From NCBI GenBank assembly GCA_049115935.1, contig JAGDZK010000012.1, positions 29,468-93,467 on the forward strand: a DNA stretch of 64,000 bases. Reading direction: 5' to 3'. The stretch comes from Bermanella sp049115935 (lineage in GTDB: Bacteria > Pseudomonadota > Gammaproteobacteria > Pseudomonadales > Oceanobacteraceae). The position numbers were made by a program, and so were the translations under genes. The notes under the pieces are model-generated. The model did no database searches. It saw nothing but the letters and a program-made list of their open reading frames with translations, and had not been told where the DNA came from. This document shows, one piece after another, positions 1-8,330 of this stretch; within the stretch, counting starts at the first letter, position 1, and each line of letters opens with the position of its first letter.

Positions 1-1
1 T

Positions 2-1264
2 CTTTTAAGTGTGCTCATTCCAATTATTGTGTTGCGAATGTTGGTACGTGCTCGAAAAGCCCCTGCTTATGGCAAACGTTGGTGGCAGCGTTTTGGCGTG
101 TTTACGTCGCCTAAAACCTTAAATGGCAAACAAGGTGGTATTTGGTTTCATACGGTAAGTGTGGGGGAGTTTATTGCTGCTGTGCCGCTTATTGAGCAAA
201 CTATACAGGCGAACCCGGACACCTTGATTACCATTACTACCACCACGCCTACCGGTAGCGAGCAAGTACAAAAGCGTTTTGCCAATCAGCTAGGCAAACA
301 AATATTTCATGTGTATTTACCCTATGACTTGCCTTGGTTTTTACAGGCTTTTTTACGCAAGGTAAAACCACAATTATTGGTTATTTTAGAAACCGAACTG
401 TGGCCAAATCTAATTCATTGCGCTAACAAAACAGGTTGTAAGGTACTGGTAGTGAATGCTCGCTTAAGTGAAAAAAGCGCAAAAGGTTATGCAAAGGTTG
501 CAGGTCTTACGAACGATATGCTCAGTAAATTAGATGGTCTGGCGGTGCAAAATAGTACCGACGCACAGCGTTTTATTGCACTAGGTATGAAGAAAGAGGC
601 CATGCAAGTGACCGGCAGTATCAAATTTGATTTAACCATTTCAACGGATTTACTTAATCAAGGTCAAGCCCTTAAGCACAGTTGGGGTCATGAGCGAAAA
701 GTCTTGATTGTGGCCAGCACTCATAAAGGGGAAGACGAGATTGCTCTTGATGGTTTTGCCGAGCTTATAAAACAAGACCCAAGCCTTTTAATGATCATAG
801 TGCCGCGCCACCCTGAGCGGTTTAACGATGTGGCTAATTTGATTGAACAACGAGGTTTTACTTTAAGTCGTCGCAGTTTATTAGACGCCTCAAATAATAC
901 CCAAGTGTTATTGGTAGACGCCATGGGTGAATTAATGGCGTTTTTAGCGGCCAGCGATGTGTGTTTAATGGGTGGCAGCTTTGTTGCAAATGGTGGTCAT
1001 AATCCGTTGGAGCCAGCCGCCCTTGCAGTACCTGTGATCATGGGGGGAAGCCAATTTAACTTTGCATTGATTTGTCAGCAACTTGAGCAAGCAGGTGGTT
1101 TGCAAACCGTAACTGAACAAACTTGGGCTGGTGTTGCACAAGACTGGTTAGCAGATCTTGAGCAAGCTCAGCAAAAAGGTAAGGCGGCTCAAAGCGTGGT
1201 GGAAGGGAATCGTGGTGCTAAACAAAAAGTATTTGAGTGGATTCAATCTTTGTATCAGGCGTAA
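2..1264 (+). CDS. waaA: 3-deoxy-D-manno-octulosonic acid transferase, 5' end cut by window edge
   Basis: Inner-membrane GT-B glycosyltransferase that adds Kdo from CMP-Kdo to lipid A precursor in LPS synthesis. The protein matches WaaA along its length: an early RKAPAYGKRWWQRFG stretch, SVGEF, TTTTPTGSEQ, LPYDLPW, ETELWPN, VPRHPERF and the C-terminal GGHNPLEPAA sugar-nucleotide segment. The frame is open to base 2. The first usable codon inside the window is GTG at 11, but compared with E. coli WaaA about a dozen N-terminal residues (the membrane anchor) are missing, so the true start lies upstream of the window. A terminator follows directly. Confidence 0.95.
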   Translation, partial: LLSVLIPIIVLRMLVRARKAPAYGKRWWQRFGVFTSPKTLNGKQGGIWFHTVSVGEFIAAVPLIEQTIQANPDTLITITTTTPTGSEQVQKRFANQLGKQIFHVYLPYDLPWFLQAFLRKVKPQLLVILETELWPNLIHCANKTGCKVLVVNARLSEKSAKGYAKVAGLTNDMLSKLDGLAVQNSTDAQRFIALGMKKEAMQVTGSIKFDLTISTDLLNQGQALKHSWGHERKVLIVASTHKGEDEIALDGFAELIKQDPSLLMIIVPRHPERFNDVANLIEQRGFTLSRRSLLDASNNTQVLLVDAMGELMAFLAASDVCLMGGSFVANGGHNPLEPAALAVPVIMGGSQFNFALICQQLEQAGGLQTVTEQTWAGVAQDWLADLEQAQQKGKAAQSVVEGNRGAKQKVFEWIQSLYQA

Positions 1265-1266
1265 AA

Positions 1267-1297
1267 AAACCGCTGTGTTTTAAGCGGTTTCATTTTT
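1267..1297 (+). terminator. Rho-independent terminator after waaA
   Basis: An 8-bp perfect stem, AAACCGCT at 1267-1274 with AGCGGTTT at 1283-1290, followed by a short T run (1293-1297). It lies 3 nt after the waaA stop codon and faces the 3' end of cpdA. Confidence 0.8.
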
Positions 1298-1322
1298 ATC
1301 AAACGTTTCACATCAAGGTGAA

Positions 1323-2105
1323 TCAATAGCCTTTAATTGTGTAATCAATTTCAAAGTCGATCCCTTCAACACGGGATACCCCTGTGTTTATGGTGCCGTC
1401 GTCGTTTAACTCAATCCAGCGATAACCCGGGCCTTCTCTATCCACGTCAAAGTCACTGGATTCAGGTGTGAACTGTACACAAGTAGATGGGGTTGATACA
1501 AAGCGCACACCATCAACCATGTTGTCGCTGTCTTGATGCACATGCCCCCACAGCACCACACGAACATTATCGTATTTGGCAACAATATCCAGTAAGGCTT
1601 GGCTGTTGCGAATTTGCTGAGTATCTAACCATTTGCAGCCCATGGGCTTAGGATGGTGATGCATGGTAATGAGGGTGTGGCTGGTTGAATCCGCTTTTAA
1701 GGCGTCTTCAAGTAAGTCTAATTGGCTTTGAGCAAGGTTACCAAATACGCTTCCAGGCACTTGGCTGTCTAATAAAATTAATTGCCAATTCCCTTTTTTG
1801 ATAACGGGCAACATTTCTGTTTGCTCGCTGACCACTTGCAGCATATTGGTACGATAGTCATGATTGCCAGGGATCCAGAACTGTTCCTTATTGTCCTTTG
1901 CTAACAAGTCTTTAAGGTACTGGTAGGACTCAACACTGCCGTCTTGGCTTAAATCACCAGTACACAGATAAAAATCAAACTGGTCTTGTTCGGCGTGTAT
2001 CTTATCCATCACTGCATTTAAACTGGCTTGGGTGTCCATGCCGAGTAGTTTGCCTTCCTCTGAGGCAAATAAATGACAGTCAGTGATTTGTATAAATTTT
2101 TGCAT
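1323..2105 (-). CDS. cpdA: 3',5'-cyclic-AMP phosphodiesterase
   Basis: Class III calcineurin-like phosphodiesterase that hydrolyses cAMP to AMP and so tunes CRP signalling in the cytoplasm. The full set of metallophosphoesterase motifs is visible: D9-x-H11, GDLSQDG (D51), GNHD (80-83), the HHHP block around 149-152, and GHVH (H188, H190). Length is 260 aa, usual for CpdA. It is the third gene of a minus-strand string nudF-yqiB-cpdA, the same order as in enterobacteria, although yqiA-parE lie on the other strand here. Confidence 0.93.
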   Translation of the reverse strand: MQKFIQITDCHLFASEEGKLLGMDTQASLNAVMDKIHAEQDQFDFYLCTGDLSQDGSVESYQYLKDLLAKDNKEQFWIPGNHDYRTNMLQVVSEQTEMLPVIKKGNWQLILLDSQVPGSVFGNLAQSQLDLLEDALKADSTSHTLITMHHHPKPMGCKWLDTQQIRNSQALLDIVAKYDNVRVVLWGHVHQDSDNMVDGVRFVSTPSTCVQFTPESSDFDVDREGPGYRWIELNDDGTINTGVSRVEGIDFEIDYTIKGY

Positions 2106-2174
2106 GACTAATAAGGTCCATACCCATCCGTAGGTGCTAAGAACGTGAATTCAGCGCACTATAATGTTAATAGC

Positions 2175-2657
2175 TTAGCCACTTCCAGTGTCGGAGTCAC
2201 ATTTTAAAGGCTTTGGTAGGAAATTTAATTCAATATCGGCTTCCCCATGACGTAAACAGTGTTCTAACCATTCTGCTAAAAATTGGTTAATTTGGTGTTT
2301 TTCATCGGGCATGCGCATTTGTGGGTTTGGGTAATGATATACCCCGTTAAAGCGATGGTTGTGGTCAAACACAACCACCTCCGCCATGCGTACATCATGA
2401 TACAGCCGTACTTCCATATGGGGCGGCTGTAAAAAATCATGCAGCTCACTGATCTGCTCTACCGCAATGGTCAAGGTATACGGGAATTGCTCGGTGATAC
2501 TAAACCGAATGCTGGTACGGTGGCCAATACCGCCTGTGATGGTAAATTCACGGCCGGTCCCTTTATCCATTTCGGGCAGCAAGGTAAGCAGGCGCATGTA
2601 ATTGTTTTCACATACCTTGGCAAAATTGGTGAGGTCGGGCACATAGTGCTTGGCCAT
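2175..2657 (-). CDS. yqiB: YqiB family protein (DUF1249)
   Basis: A 160-aa cytosolic protein of the YqiB/DUF1249 family, whose biochemical role is unknown. It resembles E. coli YqiB in MRLLTLLP near the N terminus, MEVRLYHDVRMAEV mid-protein and DEKHQINQFLAEWL near the C terminus. It sits between nudF (19 nt upstream) and cpdA (69 nt downstream), the conserved neighbourhood of the family. The last residues (CDSDTGSG) are a variable tail. Confidence 0.88.
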   Translation of the reverse strand: MAKHYVPDLTNFAKVCENNYMRLLTLLPEMDKGTGREFTITGGIGHRTSIRFSITEQFPYTLTIAVEQISELHDFLQPPHMEVRLYHDVRMAEVVVFDHNHRFNGVYHYPNPQMRMPDEKHQINQFLAEWLEHCLRHGEADIELNFLPKPLKCDSDTGSG

Positions 2658-2676
2658 TTCTAGGTGTGTCCCATGG

Positions 2677-3282
2677 TTATGACTGGGCCTGCTTTAATAA
2701 TCTGAGTTCTAACCACTGTAGTGCAATAATCGTCGCGGCATTGCTAATTATACCTGAGTTTACCCCTGCGAAGGCATCCTTGCTTGAAACCTTGGTGATC
2801 TTGATGTCCTCTGATTCATGGGCAACGCCGTGTATACCTTCAATGCTAGTGCTATCAACTTCGGCCATAAAAACATGCAGGACTTCGTCACAGCCACCAG
2901 AGCTGGATAAATAGCGGCTAATGGGAATGAGTTGTTGAATTTCAGCTCCACTTTCTTCTTTGGCCTCTTTGATAGCTACTTCTTCTGGCGTGAAGCCTTG
3001 TTCGATCATGCCGGCGACAATTTCAAATTGCCAAGGGTTATCATAATTTAGGGCACCAATTCGGATTTGCTCGGTCAGAACCACCACATCGAGTTTAGGG
3101 TCATATAATAAAACCGCAGCGGCTTCACCACGCTGAAATAACTCTCGAGAGATGACAGGCCCCCACTGCCCATTGAACATCTTATGTTGCAGTGTAATCT
3201 TACTCATGCGGAAGAAACCTTGATAACAAGTTTCTTTTTTATGAATTTTTATATCGTCTTGTTGGTATGTTGGCTTTATCAT
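2677..3282 (-). CDS. nudF: ADP-ribose pyrophosphatase (Nudix), with altered Nudix box
   Basis: Nudix hydrolase expected to cleave ADP-ribose to AMP and ribose 5-phosphate. It aligns with E. coli NudF throughout (ETCYQGFF, FNGQ, EQIRIGA, VAGMIEQG, IHG, NAATIIALQWL). The Nudix box at 91-113 departs from the G-x5-E-x7-REUxEExGU consensus: the first Glu is F97 and the conserved Arg is K105, while E106, E109, E110 and G112 remain. It is the first gene of the nudF-yqiB-cpdA string and divergent from tolC, as in E. coli. A later Met at residue 26 exists, but the upstream residues match the family. Confidence 0.9.
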   Translation of the reverse strand: MIKPTYQQDDIKIHKKETCYQGFFRMSKITLQHKMFNGQWGPVISRELFQRGEAAAVLLYDPKLDVVVLTEQIRIGALNYDNPWQFEIVAGMIEQGFTPEEVAIKEAKEESGAEIQQLIPISRYLSSSGGCDEVLHVFMAEVDSTSIEGIHGVAHESEDIKITKVSSKDAFAGVNSGIISNAATIIALQWLELRLLKQAQS

Positions 3283-3424
3283 AGTGACAATTTAAAATTT
3301 AACTCAGTGTTTATATCTGATTTTGCAACAATATGTTGTATTAGGTGTTTCTAATGTATGGTTCCAAGATGGCCATTATGTGGTTAGAATCCGTGCAACT
3401 TCAGTTCTTCTACAGGAAGCAACC

Positions 3425-4726
3425 ATGAAAAAATTGGCGTTAGCCCTTTTCACCATAGGCGCCACAGTAACATCACAGGCGGCCGATCTTAAAAATGTTT
3501 TTGAGCAGGCTTTAGCAAATGACCCGCAATTGGCTGCCGAAGTGGCACTGGCCGATGCCAATGGCCAAAGTGCTGGCTTGGCGCGTCAGGCTGTGCTGCC
3601 AACCGTCACACTTGAAGCGGATATAGGCACAACATCAGTGGATGCGTATTCAACCGTGCCATCAACGGATTTCGATAATACTACTTACTATCTTCAAGCT
3701 ACCCAGCCTATTTTGGCCCCAGAAAATTGGTATAGCTATGGTGCAGCCAGTGCTGCGACGGATAGTGCTGAAATTGAGCGTCGTAAAGCTGAGCAAAGCT
3801 TAGTGGTGCGCATCAGTGAAGCATACTTTAATGTGCTGCGTGCCAATGCAACCCTTGCATCTGCTAAAGCCCAAGAAGCGGCTGTGAAGCGTCAGCTAGA
3901 GCAAACTCAGCAACGCTTTAAAGTAGGCTTAATCGCCATTACTGAAGTACACGAAGCACAAGCCATTTACGATGGCGCCACGGTTGAATTAATTGCGGCT
4001 GAAAGTCAGCTAGATATTTCTTACGAAGCGTTAGCGTTATTAACCGGTGAGCGTTACGACCGCATTAACCCATTAAAAGAAGAGATTCCTTTAACTGGGC
4101 CTATTCCTGCTGATCGTACCTTGTGGGAACAAAAAGCATTAGGTCAAAACCTTGATGTTTTAATTGCAGAAAAATCACAGCTATCAGCTGAGCGTAACCA
4201 TAAATCAAAGATTTCGGGCCATTTGCCAACGGTGAATTTAGTGGGTCGCTATACCGTTGCAGATAATGAAGCTAGCAACACCACAGGTGAAGAGGTTACT
4301 TCAACATATGTGGGCGTTAATGTGAGTATGCCAATCTTTGCTGGTGGTGCTACTTGGGCGGGTCAAAAACAAGCGTATTACCAGCGCCAAGCGGCAGAAA
4401 AAAGTTATGAAGCGGCGCAGCGTTCAGCTACTTTGAATATTCGTTCTTTATATCGCCAGCTAGAAGCAGACGTAGCTCGTATCAAAGCCCGTAAGCAAGC
4501 CACCACATCAGCCCGTAGCGCCATGGAAGCTACTCAAACGGGTTATGAAGTGGGTACTCGTAACATTGTTGAAGTGTTGCAAGCGCAGTTATCGGTATTC
4601 AGTGCACAGCGCGATTACGCTTATGCCCGTTACGATTACGTCATTGATTTATTGAAGTTCCGTCAAGCAGCCGGTGAATTATCAGTTGCGGATATTGACG
4701 AGCTTAACGCTTGGTTGCAGCGTTAA
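3425..4726 (+). CDS. tolC: TolC family outer membrane channel
   Basis: Trimeric outer-membrane/periplasmic tunnel used by type I secretion and RND or MFS efflux pumps. The start at 3425 is chosen because AGGAAG (3414-3419) sits 5 nt upstream and a signal peptide follows (MKKLALALFTIG...SQA, cleavage before ADL). The protein then shows LKNVFEQALANDPQL and two outer membrane efflux repeats rich in coiled coil, with QAIYDGATVELIAAE and the C-terminal YEVGTRNIVEVLQAQ. The 433-aa length is normal. The frame extends upstream to 3323 without a ribosome binding site. The gene is divergent from nudF and ends in a strong hairpin. Confidence 0.93.
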   Translation: MKKLALALFTIGATVTSQAADLKNVFEQALANDPQLAAEVALADANGQSAGLARQAVLPTVTLEADIGTTSVDAYSTVPSTDFDNTTYYLQATQPILAPENWYSYGAASAATDSAEIERRKAEQSLVVRISEAYFNVLRANATLASAKAQEAAVKRQLEQTQQRFKVGLIAITEVHEAQAIYDGATVELIAAESQLDISYEALALLTGERYDRINPLKEEIPLTGPIPADRTLWEQKALGQNLDVLIAEKSQLSAERNHKSKISGHLPTVNLVGRYTVADNEASNTTGEEVTSTYVGVNVSMPIFAGGATWAGQKQAYYQRQAAEKSYEAAQRSATLNIRSLYRQLEADVARIKARKQATTSARSAMEATQTGYEVGTRNIVEVLQAQLSVFSAQRDYAYARYDYVIDLLKFRQAAGELSVADIDELNAWLQR

Positions 4727-4753
4727 TCGGTTTTTTAAACAGTCCTAATGTTT

Positions 4754-4776
4754 AACCCGCTTCGGCGGGTTTTTTT
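4754..4776 (+). terminator. Terminator between tolC and the convergent solute-binding gene
   Basis: AACCCGC (4754-4760), loop TTCG, GCGGGTT (4765-4771), then Ts to 4776. The UUCG-type tetraloop and T run make a strong terminator for tolC. It abuts the stop codon of the convergent gene at 4775. Confidence 0.9.
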
Positions 4777-5527
4777 ATGGCTGTGGTTTGTTAAATAACT
4801 GTTTGATGGTGCCATTTGTTTTTAATATTTGAATAGTGCGATTTAATGCTGGAATAATCTGCGCTTGGGATGGGTGCACTCGTATTGCAACATCATAGCG
4901 TCCCACCACATCGCCAATAACGAAATTCCCATATTCAGAATGGCGACTTTGTAAATAAAGAAAGACCTGCTTGCTCATAAATACTTGATCAATGCGCTCG
5001 TTGATGAGTAGATGAAGTAATTGAGCTTCGTCGGCACCTTCAATTCTACGGGCTATTTTTTGTGAAAAGGCTTGCTGAAATTGTGGGAAAGAATAACCAC
5101 GGACTATACCAATATCTTGACCTGCAATATCGGTGTCGCTAGTAGCGCGTCTATTTTCACCTGAGCGATGAATCGCCACATCCTCTAATTGGTAAAAGCT
5201 GTCTGTAAAACTACCGGGTGTGAGTTTGTGTTGGTGCCAAAGTGGGGAGCTGCCAATCTCCAATTGTATTTTTCCGAGATTGAAAAAACGGTCCAGACGC
5301 GCATAAGGGTAGAACACCCATTTAAACTCCAATTGGGAATGAGTTTGAATGGATTTCATGAGTTGTATGTATAGACCGTCTTTAGTTTTCTCATCCATGA
5401 AAGGCGGATACTGGTAAGCACCGATAATCAGCGGCTGCGCTTGGCTAGTTGCAGATACTAATAAAAGGCTGATTACGAACACGCGCCAAAAATCAGCAAA
5501 AAATGGGCTAGGCATAGTCGATTCCAA
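4775..5527 (-). CDS. Periplasmic solute-binding protein, SBP_bac_3-like, orphan
   Basis: A 250-aa secreted protein with an N-terminal signal peptide (hydrophobic FVISLLLVSA, cleavage near SQAQ). It has the two-lobe amino-acid-binding protein pattern (LIIGAYQYPPFMDEKTKDGLYIQ, FYPYARLDRFF, a central IGIVRGYSFPQF hinge segment, and IDQVFMSKQ). No ABC permease or ATPase is adjacent, so it may serve a distant transporter or act as a sensor or redox accessory, as many such orphans do in marine gammaproteobacteria. The start may be Met1 or Met5 (MPSPFF). The ligand is unknown. Confidence 0.7.
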   Translation of the reverse strand: MESTMPSPFFADFWRVFVISLLLVSATSQAQPLIIGAYQYPPFMDEKTKDGLYIQLMKSIQTHSQLEFKWVFYPYARLDRFFNLGKIQLEIGSSPLWHQHKLTPGSFTDSFYQLEDVAIHRSGENRRATSDTDIAGQDIGIVRGYSFPQFQQAFSQKIARRIEGADEAQLLHLLINERIDQVFMSKQVFLYLQSRHSEYGNFVIGDVVGRYDVAIRVHPSQAQIIPALNRTIQILKTNGTIKQLFNKPQP

Positions 5528-5669
5528 TATTCATATATTTAGCATAGACCAGCCTTGGCGTAGCGGCTTTTAAATGGTGTAAACAGGTCGAGGTGTTATT
5601 GCTCACTTGCAGATTTGCCTTGGCTGCTAGTATGCTAGCGCGACTCACTAGATAAGAACTACAAGATAG

Positions 5670-6272
5670 ATGATCCCAAAAACCTTGCGCTGCCTGTACT
5701 TACACGGCTTTAGAAGTGGCCCAAGCTCAGTGAAAGCTCAGCAAACGTTACAGCTATTTGCCGAGTTTGATGTGGCGCAAAACCTACATATTCCACAGTT
5801 ATCCCCAGAGCCTGCTAAGGCCATTGATGAGGCTCAATTCTTATATGAGCAGTTGATTGATGAAGTGGGTGTGGATAACTGTTTGATCATAGGTTCCAGT
5901 CTGGGTGGCTATTATGCCAGCTATTTGGTTGAACGATTTGGCGGGCGAGCGGCCTTAATTAACCCAGCTGTGCGCCCGTACGAGTTATTACAAGACTATT
6001 TAGGGGAGAATGAAAATCTGTACAATGGCGAAAAATTTATCGTCACACCTGGCTACTTAACTGAGTTGCTAGAGATTGAGGTGATGCCTTTAAAGAAACC
6101 CAAGCATCACTTATTGTTAGTCAAAACCCATGACGAAACACTGGATGCCATGGCGGCGGTGAAAAAATACCAAGCCAGCCCCAGCATCATAGAATACGGC
6201 GGTAATCACAGTTATGACGATTACCCAAAACGTTTACCCAGTATATTAAATTTTGCCACCCAGCCTTATTAG
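5670..6272 (+). CDS. yqiA: YqiA/YcfP family alpha/beta-fold esterase
   Basis: A small (200 aa) alpha/beta hydrolase similar to E. coli YqiA, reported to cleave short acyl esters. It shows the oxyanion-hole segment LYLHGFRSGP, the nucleophile elbow G75-S-S77-L-G79, INPAVRPYELL, a late acid in HDETLD and the catalytic His in the C-terminal NHSYDDYP. It lies 33 nt upstream of parE, the conserved yqiA-parE pairing. Its physiological role is unclear. Confidence 0.88.
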   Translation: MIPKTLRCLYLHGFRSGPSSVKAQQTLQLFAEFDVAQNLHIPQLSPEPAKAIDEAQFLYEQLIDEVGVDNCLIIGSSLGGYYASYLVERFGGRAALINPAVRPYELLQDYLGENENLYNGEKFIVTPGYLTELLEIEVMPLKKPKHHLLLVKTHDETLDAMAAVKKYQASPSIIEYGGNHSYDDYPKRLPSILNFATQPY

Positions 6273-6305
6273 GCCGGCACAGATACATAAGAGCATTAAA
6301 TAAGT

Positions 6306-8201
6306 ATGAGTAACTATACTGCGCAATCCATCGAGGTATTAAGTGGTCTTGACCCAGTGCGTAAACGCCCGGGCATGTACACCGAAACCACGCGCCCTAA
6401 TCACCTAGCTCAAGAAGTCATCGATAACTCGGTGGATGAAGCGCTAGCGGGCCACTGTAACCATATTAAAATAGAGCTGTTTGCTGACCAGTCGTTAGCG
6501 GTGACCGATAACGGTCGAGGCATGCCAACGGATATTCACCCAGAACATGGTGTGAGTGGTGTGGAGTTGATCTTAACCAAGCTGCACGCTGGTGGTAAGT
6601 TCAGCAATGACAATTACCAGTTTAGTGGTGGTTTGCATGGTGTGGGTGTGTCGGTGGTAAACGCATTATCCCTTGCTTTAGAAGTAACTATTCGTCGCAA
6701 TGGTGAGATTCACCGCATTGCCTTTAAAGATGGCTTTAAAGCTCTAGAGCTTGAAAAAGTAGGGGACACAAAAAAGAAAAAAGACACCGGCACTACGGTG
6801 CGTTTTTTACCTGACCCTAAATATTTCGATAGCCATAAATTCTCTGTTACTCGTTTAAAGCATGTATTACGTGCAAAAGCCGTGTTATGCCCAGGCCTTC
6901 GTATTGAATTTATCAATCACGGTAATGCTGAAGACAACAGTGAATGGCATTACGAAGATGGCTTGGTGGATTATTTAACCGATGCTACCAATGGTTATGA
7001 AGTATTACCCCCAGAGCCATTTGTGGGCTCCATGGCGGGCGAAAAAGAAGCGGTTGATTGGGCAGTGCAATGGCTACCAGAAGGTGGCGAGCAGCTCATG
7101 GAAAGTTACGTTAACTTAATTCCAACTGCTCAAGGCGGCACCCATGTAAATGGTTTGCGTACCGGTTTATTAGAAGCGCTGCGTGAATTTTGTGAGTTCC
7201 GCAGTTTATTACCCCGCGGTGTAAAGCTCGCCCCAGATGACGTGTGGGACAAAGTCTCCTATGTATTAAGCACCAAAATGGCCGACCCGCAATTCTCAGG
7301 TCAAACCAAAGAACGTTTATCCAGCCGTGAAGCCGCCGCGTTTGTATCGGGTGTGGTAAAAGACAGCTTTAGTTTATGGCTAAACGAACACGCCACCTTA
7401 GGTGCTGCCCTTGCTGAAATGGTTATTAGCAACGCCCAGCGCAGAATGCGCAGTGCCAAAAAAGTAGTTCGTAAAAAAGTGACTCAAGGCCCAGCGTTGC
7501 CGGGTAAATTGGCAGACTGCTCTACTAATGACCCTAAGTATTCAGAAATCTTTTTAGTGGAAGGGGACTCCGCTGGCGGCTCCGCCAAGCAAGCCCGTAG
7601 TCGAGAATTCCAAGCCATCATGCCACTTCGCGGTAAGATTCTAAACAGCTGGGAAGTGGATTCAGGGGAAGTATTAGCCAGCCAAGAAATTCATGATATC
7701 TCGGTCGCCTTAGGTGTGGACCCAGGTGAAACCGACATGACCAATTTGCGTTACGGCAAAGTCTGCATCTTAGCGGATGCCGATAGCGATGGTTTGCATA
7801 TCGCCACTTTGTTATGTGCGCTGTTTGTTAAGCATTTCAGACCCATGGTTGAACAAGGCCATGTTTATGTGGCCATGCCACCACTTTATCGAATTGATGT
7901 GGGCAAAGAAGTGTACTACGCCCTAGATGAAGCTGAGCGTGAAGGTGTGTTAGATCGCATTAAAGCCGAAAAGAAAAAAGGCAAAGTAGGCGTGCAACGA
8001 TTTAAAGGTCTGGGTGAAATGAACCCGCTGCAATTACGTGAAACCACCATGGACCCAGACACCCGTCGTTTAGTGCGTTTGTCACTGGATGCTGAAGACG
8101 GCACTGATGAAGTGATGGACATGCTGTTATCGAAAAAACGCGCAGCCGATCGTAAAAACTGGTTAGAGTCGAAGGGCAACATGGTTGAACTTGAAGTCTA
8201 G
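6306..8201 (+). CDS. parE: DNA topoisomerase IV subunit B
   Basis: The ATPase subunit of topoisomerase IV, which decatenates daughter chromosomes. The 631 residues cover the GHKL ATPase domain (VIDNSVDEALAG, DNGRGMP, GGLHGVGVSVVNAL), the transducer domain (QGGTHVNGLR) and the TOPRIM domain with EGDSAGGSAKQ, LRGKILN and the DADSDGLHI metal site, then the QRFKGLGEM end segment. ParE-type length, without the GyrB insertion. parC follows 129 nt downstream. Confidence 0.97.
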   Translation: MSNYTAQSIEVLSGLDPVRKRPGMYTETTRPNHLAQEVIDNSVDEALAGHCNHIKIELFADQSLAVTDNGRGMPTDIHPEHGVSGVELILTKLHAGGKFSNDNYQFSGGLHGVGVSVVNALSLALEVTIRRNGEIHRIAFKDGFKALELEKVGDTKKKKDTGTTVRFLPDPKYFDSHKFSVTRLKHVLRAKAVLCPGLRIEFINHGNAEDNSEWHYEDGLVDYLTDATNGYEVLPPEPFVGSMAGEKEAVDWAVQWLPEGGEQLMESYVNLIPTAQGGTHVNGLRTGLLEALREFCEFRSLLPRGVKLAPDDVWDKVSYVLSTKMADPQFSGQTKERLSSREAAAFVSGVVKDSFSLWLNEHATLGAALAEMVISNAQRRMRSAKKVVRKKVTQGPALPGKLADCSTNDPKYSEIFLVEGDSAGGSAKQARSREFQAIMPLRGKILNSWEVDSGEVLASQEIHDISVALGVDPGETDMTNLRYGKVCILADADSDGLHIATLLCALFVKHFRPMVEQGHVYVAMPPLYRIDVGKEVYYALDEAEREGVLDRIKAEKKKGKVGVQRFKGLGEMNPLQLRETTMDPDTRRLVRLSLDAEDGTDEVMDMLLSKKRAADRKNWLESKGNMVELEV

Positions 8202-8214
8202 ATTGATGACGATT

Positions 8215-8239
8215 TGCCCGTATATGTTTACCACGGGCA
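8215..8239 (+). other. Intercistronic hairpin between parE and parC
   Basis: TGCCCGT (8215-8221) and ACGGGCA (8233-8239) form a 7-bp stem with an 11-nt loop, without a clear T tract. It may be a weak attenuator or an RNA-stabilising structure. parC probably still receives read-through transcription. Confidence 0.35.
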
Positions 8240-8330
8240 TCAATCAAATTTTAAGTGAAATTGTCGTTAGGCACCGCCTAATAAAAGAATGAGACAACCT
8301 TAGCGAGATTAGCTAGGAGAGATAAAAAGA

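Noticed and set aside
721..924. Minus-strand open frame inside waaA
   Set aside because: Shadow of a clearly coding plus-strand gene, with no ribosome site or homology.
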